Part shown: positions 56,843 through 64,000 of the stretch, piece after piece
Position numbering within the stretch: position 1 is the stretch's first letter
Layout: every line of letters begins with the position of its first letter
Assembly (NCBI GenBank): GCA_041392785.1
Contig: JAWKLK010000006.1
Coordinates: 62,001 to 126,000 of the forward strand
Source of the DNA: OLB9 sp041392785
GTDB lineage: Bacteria > Bacteroidota > Bacteroidia > Chitinophagales > Saprospiraceae
DNA length: 64,000 bases
Direction of reading: 5' to 3'
Program-made: the position numbers and the translations under genes
The notes under the pieces: model-generated
Seen by the model: only the letters and a program-made list of their open reading frames with translations
The model's database searches: none
What the model was told of the DNA's origin: nothing

Positions 56843-57847
56843 TTAATATTTATCCACTTCAAAAGTATAAGCCATATACACTTCATATCCAGTCCTATTG
56901 TACAATGATAGCTTCCCAGCATGAAAATCCCCCTTGACACCAATGCGAAGTACACCATCTTTTACTAACTTTTTCAGCTTTGATTTAGGGCCGAAGATGA
57001 CACCTGTTTGTACAAAAAACTCACCATTGGTCACTGCTCCACCGGAAAACCACCAAGCATTTTCCCATTCGTATCTACAGCTTGCCATAGTGTGAATAGA
57101 GTTAGATAAAGAAAAAAGACTCATGATATTGGTTTCAACAAAGCCCTTCGACCGAAATGGGTAATATCTATATCCTATATTAGCCAATATATGCGGTTTT
57201 AGTCTGATGTCCCATGAATCAGATCTATCACCAGGTAGTTTTATATTGACAGCTTTAAGAGGTGCCAATTGATTAACTGATATCCCTGTAAAATAAAATG
57301 ATTTATTGTAATTTTCAAAAGCATTGCGACTACTATAAAATACACCGAGAGCAAGATTAGGAACAATGGATTGATAACTCTCGTCTAAAGAAGAAGCAAA
57401 CAAAGTTTCATTTCTATCAAAAAATGTCAAGACATTTCTATCAAATTGATATCGACTGCCTTTGAGTGAAAATCCAATACTCAACTCATCTTGAATGCCA
57501 CGACTCTGAAACTTTGGTCTAAATTTGAAAGCATACGAAAAACCAAAAGAATAATTTTCAAAGGGGCCAACTTGATCTCGCTCTAAATACAAACCTGCTG
57601 AAGATGTATTTACCCTTTGATAAAATGGGATCTGAAATGAAAGAGTGGTCACTTTAGGGGCATCATCAAATCCAAGCCATTCCTGGCGGTGGGTTCCGCT
57701 CATCTCCCATTGGGTGTAACGGGCGGTCATTGCTGGATTCCATACAAAACCCGTCTCATGGAATGACGACCACGATGCTAACTGTTGAGCATCTATTGAT
57801 GATATAACCAAACCAATCAATATTACAGAGAGTACATGTTTTTGCAT
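56843..57847 (-). CDS. PorP/SprF family T9SS outer-membrane protein
   Basis: The 334-residue beta-barrel has a signal peptide (HVLSVILIGLVISSIDAQQ). The PorP/SprF hallmarks are present: AWSSF/NPAMTARYTQWEM near the start, HRQEWLGFDDAPKVTTLSFQIP, GLYLERDQVGPFENYSFGFSYA and a closing YEVYMAYTFEVDKY strand. Such proteins assist surface attachment of their neighbouring type-B cargo. It lies 22 bases after the kinase gene and 6 bases before the thioredoxin/cohesin surface gene, so the three are very likely one operon. Confidence 0.92.
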   Translation of the reverse strand: MQKHVLSVILIGLVISSIDAQQLASWSSFHETGFVWNPAMTARYTQWEMSGTHRQEWLGFDDAPKVTTLSFQIPFYQRVNTSSAGLYLERDQVGPFENYSFGFSYAFKFRPKFQSRGIQDELSIGFSLKGSRYQFDRNVLTFFDRNETLFASSLDESYQSIVPNLALGVFYSSRNAFENYNKSFYFTGISVNQLAPLKAVNIKLPGDRSDSWDIRLKPHILANIGYRYYPFRSKGFVETNIMSLFSLSNSIHTMASCRYEWENAWWFSGGAVTNGEFFVQTGVIFGPKSKLKKLVKDGVLRIGVKGDFHAGKLSLYNRTGYEVYMAYTFEVDKY

Positions 57848-57869
57848 ATCATTAGATTTTCACTATTTC

Positions 57870-60800
57870 TTATTTAATTTCTCTTACTAATCTGAAACCT
57901 AGCCAATCCGCTTTTTCATCACTTGGAACAGATTTTCTACTTTTCACCTTACAAAATCTCGCATTATCTTTAAAGCTACCACCTCTCACTACTCGGTTAG
58001 CAGTTGGATCGGTAGCCATTTTTCCATTGTATTTGGTATAAGCATCTTTGTGATAATAATCAGCGCACCATTCGGCTACATTGCCTGTCATGCCATAGAT
58101 ACCAAAGTCATTAGGTTTTTTGCTACTTACTTTTACAGTTCCTCCTGTTTTAGTGCCATATTGAGCTACTTTATCAATATCATCACTGCCTGCATAAATC
58201 GTATTTTTATTGGCCAAGGCAAAATACTCCCACTCTGCTTCTGTAGGAAGTCGGAATTTGTATGGATTGCCTGGCAGTGCATTGAGCTTCCTGATATATT
58301 CCATGGCATCATCAAAGGAAACTTTTTCTACGGGACAAGATAGACAATCATTAAAGTATGATGGATTGGTACCCATGATGGCTTTATATTCTGCTTGAGT
58401 TACTTCATACTTGCTTATGGCTACATTTTTGATATTTACCCTTATGGCTGGCGAGGCATCATCATCACAATTGCTGCCCTTGTCACATCCTAAGGTAAAA
58501 CTTCCACCACCAAAATCGGCCATTTTGGATTCGATGTCCCGTATAAAGTCAGGAATCTCGGGGCTTTCCAATTTTTCTTTAAGTACTAAGGCGTCTTTTA
58601 TAAAAATACTATTGGGATGATCACTTATGAATTTGATAACTTCAGCTAAATCTTCTTTTATTTTTATACCATTCCACAATGCTGCATGCTCTTTTCTTAT
58701 TTTTTCTTCCTGCTCTCTTTTTATTACAATACTTCTTTCGATGTCAGCAATTAATGCTTTTGCTTCTTGAGCATGAATGCTGTACTGACTTAGATAATCA
58801 GTCAAAGGTTGCGTGATATTATTGTCAGTTGCTTCTTTCTCGGCTTTACTCCAAGCTATATCGTCATCTTGTTCTTGTTTTTTTTCAATTAAACTATTTG
58901 CTTCGTTTGCATATCTACCATTCGGATAATTTTTGATATATTCTTTGAGTAATTCAAATGAATTTTGACTTTTTGCTTTATTAAATAAATCAGCTTCTGA
59001 GAGATTGTTGGCTATCAGATCAATGGTTTTGGCCATTTCTACTTTTATTTCCTTAATCAATTTACTTTTGGGAAACTCCTTTATAAATGCTTCAAGGGCA
59101 GCCAATTTTGTTTCTAAGACTTGTATTTTTAAAATCTCTCTATATGATTTACTTTCCTTCTGTTCTTCTAGTAATTTGATCTTTTTATTTATGGATGGAA
59201 TCAATGGATTGTTGGGAAATTGATTGATCAAACTGTACAATTCATCAATATCTGTAATACTATCAATCCATTCTTTGGTGAGCATGGCTGGTGCTTCCGG
59301 TTTAGTATAAGAAATAAGGGATAAGGCACCATCACTTGTGATCGAAAATACCGAATCATTTCTTACACCATTTAGGCCATTAGACGTATCCATATATAGC
59401 GTATCAAATGTTGCTAATACTATTTCTTTTTCATTCAATTTACAACCAAAAAGACCTGCTTCATTTTTGAAAATTTCCAGTTGTCCACTTGCTTTTTCAC
59501 TTTTAGGTTTTGAAATAACATGATATGCTGTTCCTAAAAAGACCAGCAAGACTATACCTGAAAATAAGTATTTTTGGTTTCCACTGGCAAAATTGGAGAA
59601 TTGAACGTACCAAGGTATTATTCGGATCTTCTCTTCTTTCAGTAATTGCTCAATAAAAGCTTTTAAATCTAAAGCTGCTTTATTTTCAGGATAAATAAGT
59701 AGTGCTTTGTCAACCAATTTTAAGGCATATTTATATTTTTTTTCTTGAATGCACTGGTTTGTCTCAGTAATAAGTGTACTAAAAGCAAGTTTGTCTTGTT
59801 TTTCCTTTTCTTTATTTTGTCTATCAAGATTTAGTTTCAGAATTTCTTCCAATCGGAATTTTAAACCTTTTTCAGAAGGGTATTTTTTGCACAAACCTTG
59901 GAAAATCCTTATAGCTTGATCATAATTTCCTCGCAAAATTTCCTTTTCTGCATCTGCTTTCATAGAAGTCATTTCAAGAGCTATTTTCTCTTGATTCAGC
60001 TCGCTTTGGATGTTTCCTATATATTGGGCAGCTGTTTTACTCTTGTTTTTTGATAGAGAAAGCGCTTGCTTAAATATTTTTAAAGCCTCCTCTTTTAAAC
60101 CTGTATTGTACAGCCTTTGACCTTCTGCAATTAAGTTGGAAATTTCACTTTCAATCTGTTTTTCTTTAATAGCCACTAATATTTTATCCCTTAAAACTGA
60201 ATGTTGAGATGTCAAAGGTAATAAAAGAGCAACCTCATTAATGTAGTTTTGGGCTTCGTCAAATTTTCCATTTGAAAAAGAAACTTCTGCTTTTTTTACG
60301 AGTGCTTCATACTTCGATTGGATCTCGTCCGCTTTTAATTGAACGCTAAGTCTTTGGATGGCTGCTTTTATATCTTTATTTTCGGTTGAAAAGTCAAGAA
60401 CTCTACTGTAAAAATCTATAGCAACTTGATACTTTTGTTTCTTTTCCGCCTTTTGAGCTTGTAAAATTAAATTGTCAATTTTAAGTTGTATTGCTTTTTG
60501 GGTTTCCAAATCTTGCATTTGAATAGCCAAATCAGATTTTACATTTAAAGCTTTTTCTATCTTGGTTGTTAAAGCTTCCGTTTTATATAATAATGCCGCT
60601 TTATGGTATAATTCTATAGATTTATCAAAATCTTTCATTTTTAAAGCCTTATCTCCTGCTTCTACAAGGGCATCATACTCAGCCTTCTTTTGCTTTTCAG
60701 ATAGTTCCAGATTGATAAAATTCTGTATAATTTGAATTTGAGCTAAAGGATATTCTTCACTTGGAAAAATCAACAAAGCATCATTAAAACTTTTTAATGC

Positions 60801-62270
60801 ATCATCAAATCTTTTTCCCTTGATTAAAAATTCGCCTTTATGTATTAATTTATCAAACTCGACTTTTTTGTTTCGATGTAATAATAATTCTTCGATTTCC
60901 TTATTGAGTATAAATGCTTTTTGAAATTGCGGATAGATTTCAATAGCTTCTAAGACTAGTTTTTGAGCAAGTGTATGATCGTTTTGTTCAACATAACCCT
61001 GAGCTTGAATTAATAAATTTTCTGCCTTATTAACATTTATTTTAAGTTCATTTATTTTCAATAAAACATCATTTGACGGGTATATATCTATACTTTGTTG
61101 ATATTTAATGATGGCTTTTTCAAAATATCCTTCAAGTGTTAGGTTGTCAGCTTCCACAATTAAGTTCTGAGTATCAAGCTTTAATTCATTATGTTCAAAA
61201 TTCTTATCATCAACATACTTCTTTCTTTTAGATACTATATTTTCTTCTAAATTTAAGTCTGGATTTATACCGTTTTCTAACCTAGCAATTCCTAAATCAA
61301 TTAAAAATTTATGAAAAACAGTAGGGAAAGTACTCCTATTCTGCTCTTCAAAACCAAATATTATTGTTTCATCTTGATCCCATAGTTCGTTATCTTGTGT
61401 ATTGTTTAATAGCTCTGGAAATTCCAAAAATTTATAAATTTGATCTACATTTCTTATTCTTTTAAATGGATCCAATCTTAAGCACAAAAGAATAATGTCT
61501 TTATATGGATCAGGGCACAGATTGATGTGTTCAGAAATCTGTCCCTTGAATATCTTGACTAACGTAGTATGTCTTTTAATTTCTGGTGTAATAGATACAT
61601 CTTCACCTTGAAAAGGTTTCTTTCCAGTAAAAATCTCAAACAAAAGAACACCTAAAGACCAAATATCTGTATTTTGCATCAGTTTAAGCCCCATCAGTTG
61701 CTCAGGCGATGAATAATCTATAGAACCGCCTTGGAAGCTATTTGACATTGATTCATCCAAGCCATATTCAAGCAGCTTGCTCAATCCGAAATCTGAAATC
61801 TTTGGTATGTATTCCCCTTTTTGATCTTTAGCTATCAATATATTGCCTGCTTTTAAGTCACGATGTATAATGCCTGCTTTGTGAAGATGGCTGACACCAT
61901 TGAGTAGTCCATTGATTATTGTAAGTCGTTGTTTAGGTAATAAGGTATCACTCTTCAGAATATCTTTCAATGTACCATTTTCATAGTATTGCATTACAGC
62001 AAAATCTGTAACTTCATGTTTGGTTTGAAATTGATAGACTGCTTCATAATTGGCAATATTTGTGTGAACAGGTATGTTTTTTACATTTTGGTACTCAGAA
62101 AGAAGGGAAAATTCTTTCCCATTAATAATTTGAACCTTTGCGATTTTTATCGCCTTATACAAATTCAGAACATTATCGTAGGCTTTGTAAACTGTACCAA
62201 AGGCACCTGACCCAAGTCTATCATGCTTGGCATCAAATGTATATCTCAGGTAAAATTGGTCAATGTTCAT
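57870..62270 (-). CDS. Transmembrane Ser/Thr kinase with TPR-like repeats and SUMF1-type domain
   Basis: The 1,466-residue protein starts directly with a Hanks-type kinase domain: glycine loop GSGAFG (20-25), Lys42, HRD (136-138) with Asn143, DFG (160-162) and an SPE motif. Residues about 370-890 hold helical TPR-like repeats (YPENKAALDLKAFIE, AEKEILRGNYDQAIRIFQ). A transmembrane helix (YLFSGIVLLVFLGTAYHVI) lies near 900, then helical repeats. The C-terminus (about 1240-1466) is a SUMF1/formylglycine-type fold (KYEVTQAEYKAIMG, FRLPTEAEWEY, MTGNVAEWCADYY, RVVRGGSF). Kinase inside and SUMF1 domain outside are inferred. It leads the PorP/SprF and surface-protein operon. Confidence 0.93.
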   Translation of the reverse strand: MNIDQFYLRYTFDAKHDRLGSGAFGTVYKAYDNVLNLYKAIKIAKVQIINGKEFSLLSEYQNVKNIPVHTNIANYEAVYQFQTKHEVTDFAVMQYYENGTLKDILKSDTLLPKQRLTIINGLLNGVSHLHKAGIIHRDLKAGNILIAKDQKGEYIPKISDFGLSKLLEYGLDESMSNSFQGGSIDYSSPEQLMGLKLMQNTDIWSLGVLLFEIFTGKKPFQGEDVSITPEIKRHTTLVKIFKGQISEHINLCPDPYKDIILLCLRLDPFKRIRNVDQIYKFLEFPELLNNTQDNELWDQDETIIFGFEEQNRSTFPTVFHKFLIDLGIARLENGINPDLNLEENIVSKRKKYVDDKNFEHNELKLDTQNLIVEADNLTLEGYFEKAIIKYQQSIDIYPSNDVLLKINELKINVNKAENLLIQAQGYVEQNDHTLAQKLVLEAIEIYPQFQKAFILNKEIEELLLHRNKKVEFDKLIHKGEFLIKGKRFDDALKSFNDALLIFPSEEYPLAQIQIIQNFINLELSEKQKKAEYDALVEAGDKALKMKDFDKSIELYHKAALLYKTEALTTKIEKALNVKSDLAIQMQDLETQKAIQLKIDNLILQAQKAEKKQKYQVAIDFYSRVLDFSTENKDIKAAIQRLSVQLKADEIQSKYEALVKKAEVSFSNGKFDEAQNYINEVALLLPLTSQHSVLRDKILVAIKEKQIESEISNLIAEGQRLYNTGLKEEALKIFKQALSLSKNKSKTAAQYIGNIQSELNQEKIALEMTSMKADAEKEILRGNYDQAIRIFQGLCKKYPSEKGLKFRLEEILKLNLDRQNKEKEKQDKLAFSTLITETNQCIQEKKYKYALKLVDKALLIYPENKAALDLKAFIEQLLKEEKIRIIPWYVQFSNFASGNQKYLFSGIVLLVFLGTAYHVISKPKSEKASGQLEIFKNEAGLFGCKLNEKEIVLATFDTLYMDTSNGLNGVRNDSVFSITSDGALSLISYTKPEAPAMLTKEWIDSITDIDELYSLINQFPNNPLIPSINKKIKLLEEQKESKSYREILKIQVLETKLAALEAFIKEFPKSKLIKEIKVEMAKTIDLIANNLSEADLFNKAKSQNSFELLKEYIKNYPNGRYANEANSLIEKKQEQDDDIAWSKAEKEATDNNITQPLTDYLSQYSIHAQEAKALIADIERSIVIKREQEEKIRKEHAALWNGIKIKEDLAEVIKFISDHPNSIFIKDALVLKEKLESPEIPDFIRDIESKMADFGGGSFTLGCDKGSNCDDDASPAIRVNIKNVAISKYEVTQAEYKAIMGTNPSYFNDCLSCPVEKVSFDDAMEYIRKLNALPGNPYKFRLPTEAEWEYFALANKNTIYAGSDDIDKVAQYGTKTGGTVKVSSKKPNDFGIYGMTGNVAEWCADYYHKDAYTKYNGKMATDPTANRVVRGGSFKDNARFCKVKSRKSVPSDEKADWLGFRLVREIK

Positions 62271-62305
62271 TTGCTAGTTGTATGTATACAGCAGGTTGCC
62301 TATTG

Positions 62306-62313
62306 CAAAGTTA
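62306..62313 (-). promoter_or_regulatory. -7 box (TAACTTTG) of the kinase/PorP/adhesin operon
   Basis: TAACTTTG on the minus strand, 36 bases before the kinase ATG at 62270 and just downstream of the MORN terminator. Confidence 0.55.
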
Positions 62314-62323
62314 TAAAAAAATC

Positions 62324-62368
62324 AAAAAGCCATTTGAAAATGAGGTAACTAATTTCAAATGGCTTTTT
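62324..62368 (-). terminator. Strong terminator after the MORN/barrel gene
   Basis: A 16-base perfect stem (AAAAAGCCATTTGAAA with TTTCAAATGGCTTTTT) and 13-base loop lie 5 bases after the stop at 62374. T-runs on both sides allow function in either direction. It separates the MORN gene from the kinase operon. Confidence 0.88.
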
Positions 62369-62373
62369 AATTT

Positions 62374-63318
62374 TTACATTTTGAGAGACAGGCCAACGGT
62401 CAAATAAGCAATTCCATAACCTAACTCAGCAAATGCACCAGTTTTACTATTAAACATATGCCTGATACCTATTGCTCCACTATAAGTAAAGCCTCCAGCT
62501 GCTGCTGAATAAGAACTATTGAAGGCATCATCCCCAAAGTAGCTTGATTTTGCTACATTGTATCCAAGCATTACACTTCCGTATGGAACCGTTTTATCAC
62601 TGTTGAAAAGGTTGTAAGAATATGTTCCTCTAGCCCCAATGATAAAATATGAACTCTTCCATCCATAACTACCGAAAAAATTATCAGTAACAGTAAGTTT
62701 ATTTGATGTGTAACCTAAATATCCACCCAATGTTAATCCTGTTGTTTTTTTAGATGGAAAGTCGATAGAAATTGAAATAGGTGGAATACTAGACGAAGTT
62801 GCTCCAGAAAAAGTATAAGTGTTTAATCCATAAAAGGAACCTAATCCTAAACCAAGATTTATTATTTTTTGAGTAGTTGATTTAGGTTTAGCAGTTGTGG
62901 CTGGAGTAGTAGGAGTAGGCTGGATTACTATATTGTTTTGATTTACAGACTTATCTTGGAATTTACCAGCAACCCAAGTGCCTTGCTGAATGATTTTCTT
63001 CTCCGTCTTGTTGTTATAGAGGGTTCCTTGACCTTCCTTTTGATCATTTTTAAATTCGCCCACATAAATAGTACCGTCTGCCAATATTTCTTGCCCTTTA
63101 CCTTCTCTTTTTCCATCAACCCATAGACCATCATACATAGCGCCAGAAGGCCATTTGAATTTTCCTTGTCCATGCCTTTTTCCATTTTTAAAAGTTCCCT
63201 GATATTTATTACCATTACTATAAGTCTTTGTACCCTCCCCATTTTGGCAATCACCAACACATTGTGCGGATAAAGAGATACTAACGGTTATTAAGATAAA
63301 AGTTATTAAATTTTTCAT
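62374..63318 (-). CDS. Secreted MORN-repeat protein with C-terminal beta-barrel
   Basis: The 314 residues begin with a signal peptide (NLITFILITVSISLSAQ) and an opening CVGDCQNGEGT. MORN repeats follow (NKYQGTFKNGKRHGQG, AMYDGLWVDGKREGKG, TIYVGEFKNDQKEGQG), then a Thr/Pro linker and a glycine-rich barrel-like region (LGLGLGSFYGLNTY to FAELGYGIAYLTVGLSL). Unlike the other MORN protein it is likely outer-membrane embedded. Both share the same upstream motif. Confidence 0.85.
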   Translation of the reverse strand: MKNLITFILITVSISLSAQCVGDCQNGEGTKTYSNGNKYQGTFKNGKRHGQGKFKWPSGAMYDGLWVDGKREGKGQEILADGTIYVGEFKNDQKEGQGTLYNNKTEKKIIQQGTWVAGKFQDKSVNQNNIVIQPTPTTPATTAKPKSTTQKIINLGLGLGSFYGLNTYTFSGATSSSIPPISISIDFPSKKTTGLTLGGYLGYTSNKLTVTDNFFGSYGWKSSYFIIGARGTYSYNLFNSDKTVPYGSVMLGYNVAKSSYFGDDAFNSSYSAAAGGFTYSGAIGIRHMFNSKTGAFAELGYGIAYLTVGLSLKM

Positions 63319-63338
63319 TTTGAATTATTTTTAGATTA

Positions 63339-63352
63339 ATTAATGACACAAA
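63339..63352 (-). promoter_or_regulatory. Shared 14-base promoter-proximal motif of MORN gene B
   Basis: ATTAATGACACAAA begins 21 bases before the ATG at 63318, identical in sequence and almost identical in distance to the copy at 46151-46164. On the minus strand it follows a CAACTTTG box. Confidence 0.55.
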
Positions 63353-63685
63353 GTTGGTAATCGATGTGTCAAAATTATAAAAATAAGTATAAACCCTAAC
63401 TTATTTTGTATGAACTGCAATTTTATACTCATAATTCGCCAGTTTCATTCATTAAAAAAAATTAGAATTACACTATTTGATTCTTATAACTTAGAATTGT
63501 AACCATTAATTTTTTTCTAAAATCTATTAATCTTGTCGTTTCTCAATTTTAAACAGTAGATATTCAATTAGCCATTTACACTTTGAAGTGTACTTTTGCA
63601 CCGATAATAAACAATAATTCTATTTTTGATAATAATATCTCGAAATTCAACTTTTGGAGCCTTTACTCGATTCCTTGAAAAAAAC
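63353..63685. other. Gap without a gene, with a short dyad
   Basis: No coding frame is supported. TACACTT and AAGTGTA at 63577-63592 form a near-palindrome that overlaps a plus-strand TACTTTTG box at 63591-63598, but no plus-strand gene follows. Confidence 0.4.
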
Positions 63686-64000
63686 TCATATACTTATCAC
63701 AAGTCCAATAGTAGGTAAAGTTGTACCCACAGAATCATCAATACTTTTGAGTGCATATCTTTGCAAATCCTGAGGCGCATCTGGGTTAACGATGATGCCA
63801 GTGCCCAAGGGTCTACCGTCTGCGTCCAATGGCCTATCTAAAATTAATACCTGACGGCTGATTGCACTACCAAAAACATTTTGAATATCAAGATATAAGT
63901 TAATATCCCACTTCTTGAAAAACCATTTTTTATCCATGCGCACATCCAATGTTCCTCCACCTTCGTACCGCAAGGAATTGATGTGTGCATAATCAAAAAT
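63686..64000 (-). CDS. C-terminal end of a TonB-dependent receptor (runs off the window)
   Basis: The frame is open from the window edge at 64000 to the stop at 63686, about 104 residues. It reads as the last strands of a TonB-dependent barrel (GGGTLDVRMDKKWFFKKWDINLYLDIQNVFG, closing TTLPTIGLVISI). Start and plug lie outside the window. An internal TTG at 63973 is not the true start. Confidence 0.8.
   Translation of the reverse strand: MFDYAHINSLRYEGGGTLDVRMDKKWFFKKWDINLYLDIQNVFGSAISRQVLILDRPLDADGRPLGTGIIVNPDAPQDLQRYALKSIDDSVGTTLPTIGLVISI

Noticed and set aside
63577..63598. Dyad overlapping a plus-strand promoter box as a regulated promoter
   Set aside because: No plus-strand gene follows within the window, so it is kept only as a remark in the gap entry.

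Overview
The window is about 64 kb of AT-rich bacterial chromosome from a Bacteroidota, probably a Saprospiria-like lineage. The support is: genes of Bacteroidota-restricted families (DUF4270, DUF4290, DUF6913-like, PorP/SprF), several secreted proteins with the gliding-motility/type IX secretion (T9SS) type-B C-terminal domain, TonB-dependent receptors with N-terminal carboxypeptidase-regulatory domains, and recurrent TAnnTTTG promoter boxes in front of genes. The species assignment is inference.

Layout. 0-6 kb: recA and a minus-strand housekeeping run (GT5-like protein, DUF4270 lipoprotein, glmS, DUF4290). 6-9.5 kb: a small secreted protein, an IS30-family insertion sequence sitting between two genes that both run into it and are truncated, then a TspO/MBR membrane protein. 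9.5-19.7 kb: a type I restriction-modification operon (hsdM to hsdR) with five extra genes threaded between the core subunits. They include a protein with an Rx4H HEPN-type motif, a four-helix-bundle protein and an internally deleted DUF4062/ATPase-type regulator with TDQV tandem repeats. A tRNA-Asp with a strong terminator flanks this block. 20-35.5 kb: core genes (accA, DUF6913-like, dapA, mtgA, a YkuK-type RNase H-like protein, beta-carbonic anhydrase, rpsP, a TonB-dependent receptor, a flavin-binding protein, an M1 aminopeptidase). It also holds one T9SS cargo protein and a badly decayed gene at 26.8-28.2 kb.

35.5-63.3 kb is the most unusual part. Every gene lies on the minus strand. In transcription order it holds: a MORN-repeat protein; a 1,466-residue transmembrane Ser/Thr kinase with TPR-like repeats and a C-terminal SUMF1/formylglycine-type domain; a PorP/SprF outer-membrane partner; two very large T9SS surface proteins (one with thioredoxin, cohesin-like, LRR and Ig-like parts, one with LRR and tandem Ig/PKD-like repeats); a second MORN protein; several lipoproteins and envelope proteins; a LytTR regulator with a degenerate receiver-like N-terminus; a membrane FHA/zinc-ribbon protein; an acidic repeat protein; a soluble zinc-ribbon/FHA protein; and a PP2C phosphatase. 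Kinase, FHA readers and phosphatase at the two ends of a surface-protein locus suggest a phospho-signalling system tied to T9SS adhesin display. This is an inference from gene content and order.

Both giant surface genes are interrupted by frameshifts. So are the 26.8-28.2 kb gene and the C-terminal tail of rpsP. Four of the breaks can be explained by a one-base gain or loss in a short homopolymer. Very long housekeeping, restriction and kinase frames nearby are open, so either slippage/decay concentrated in dispensable sequence or residual assembly error could explain them; raw reads would decide.
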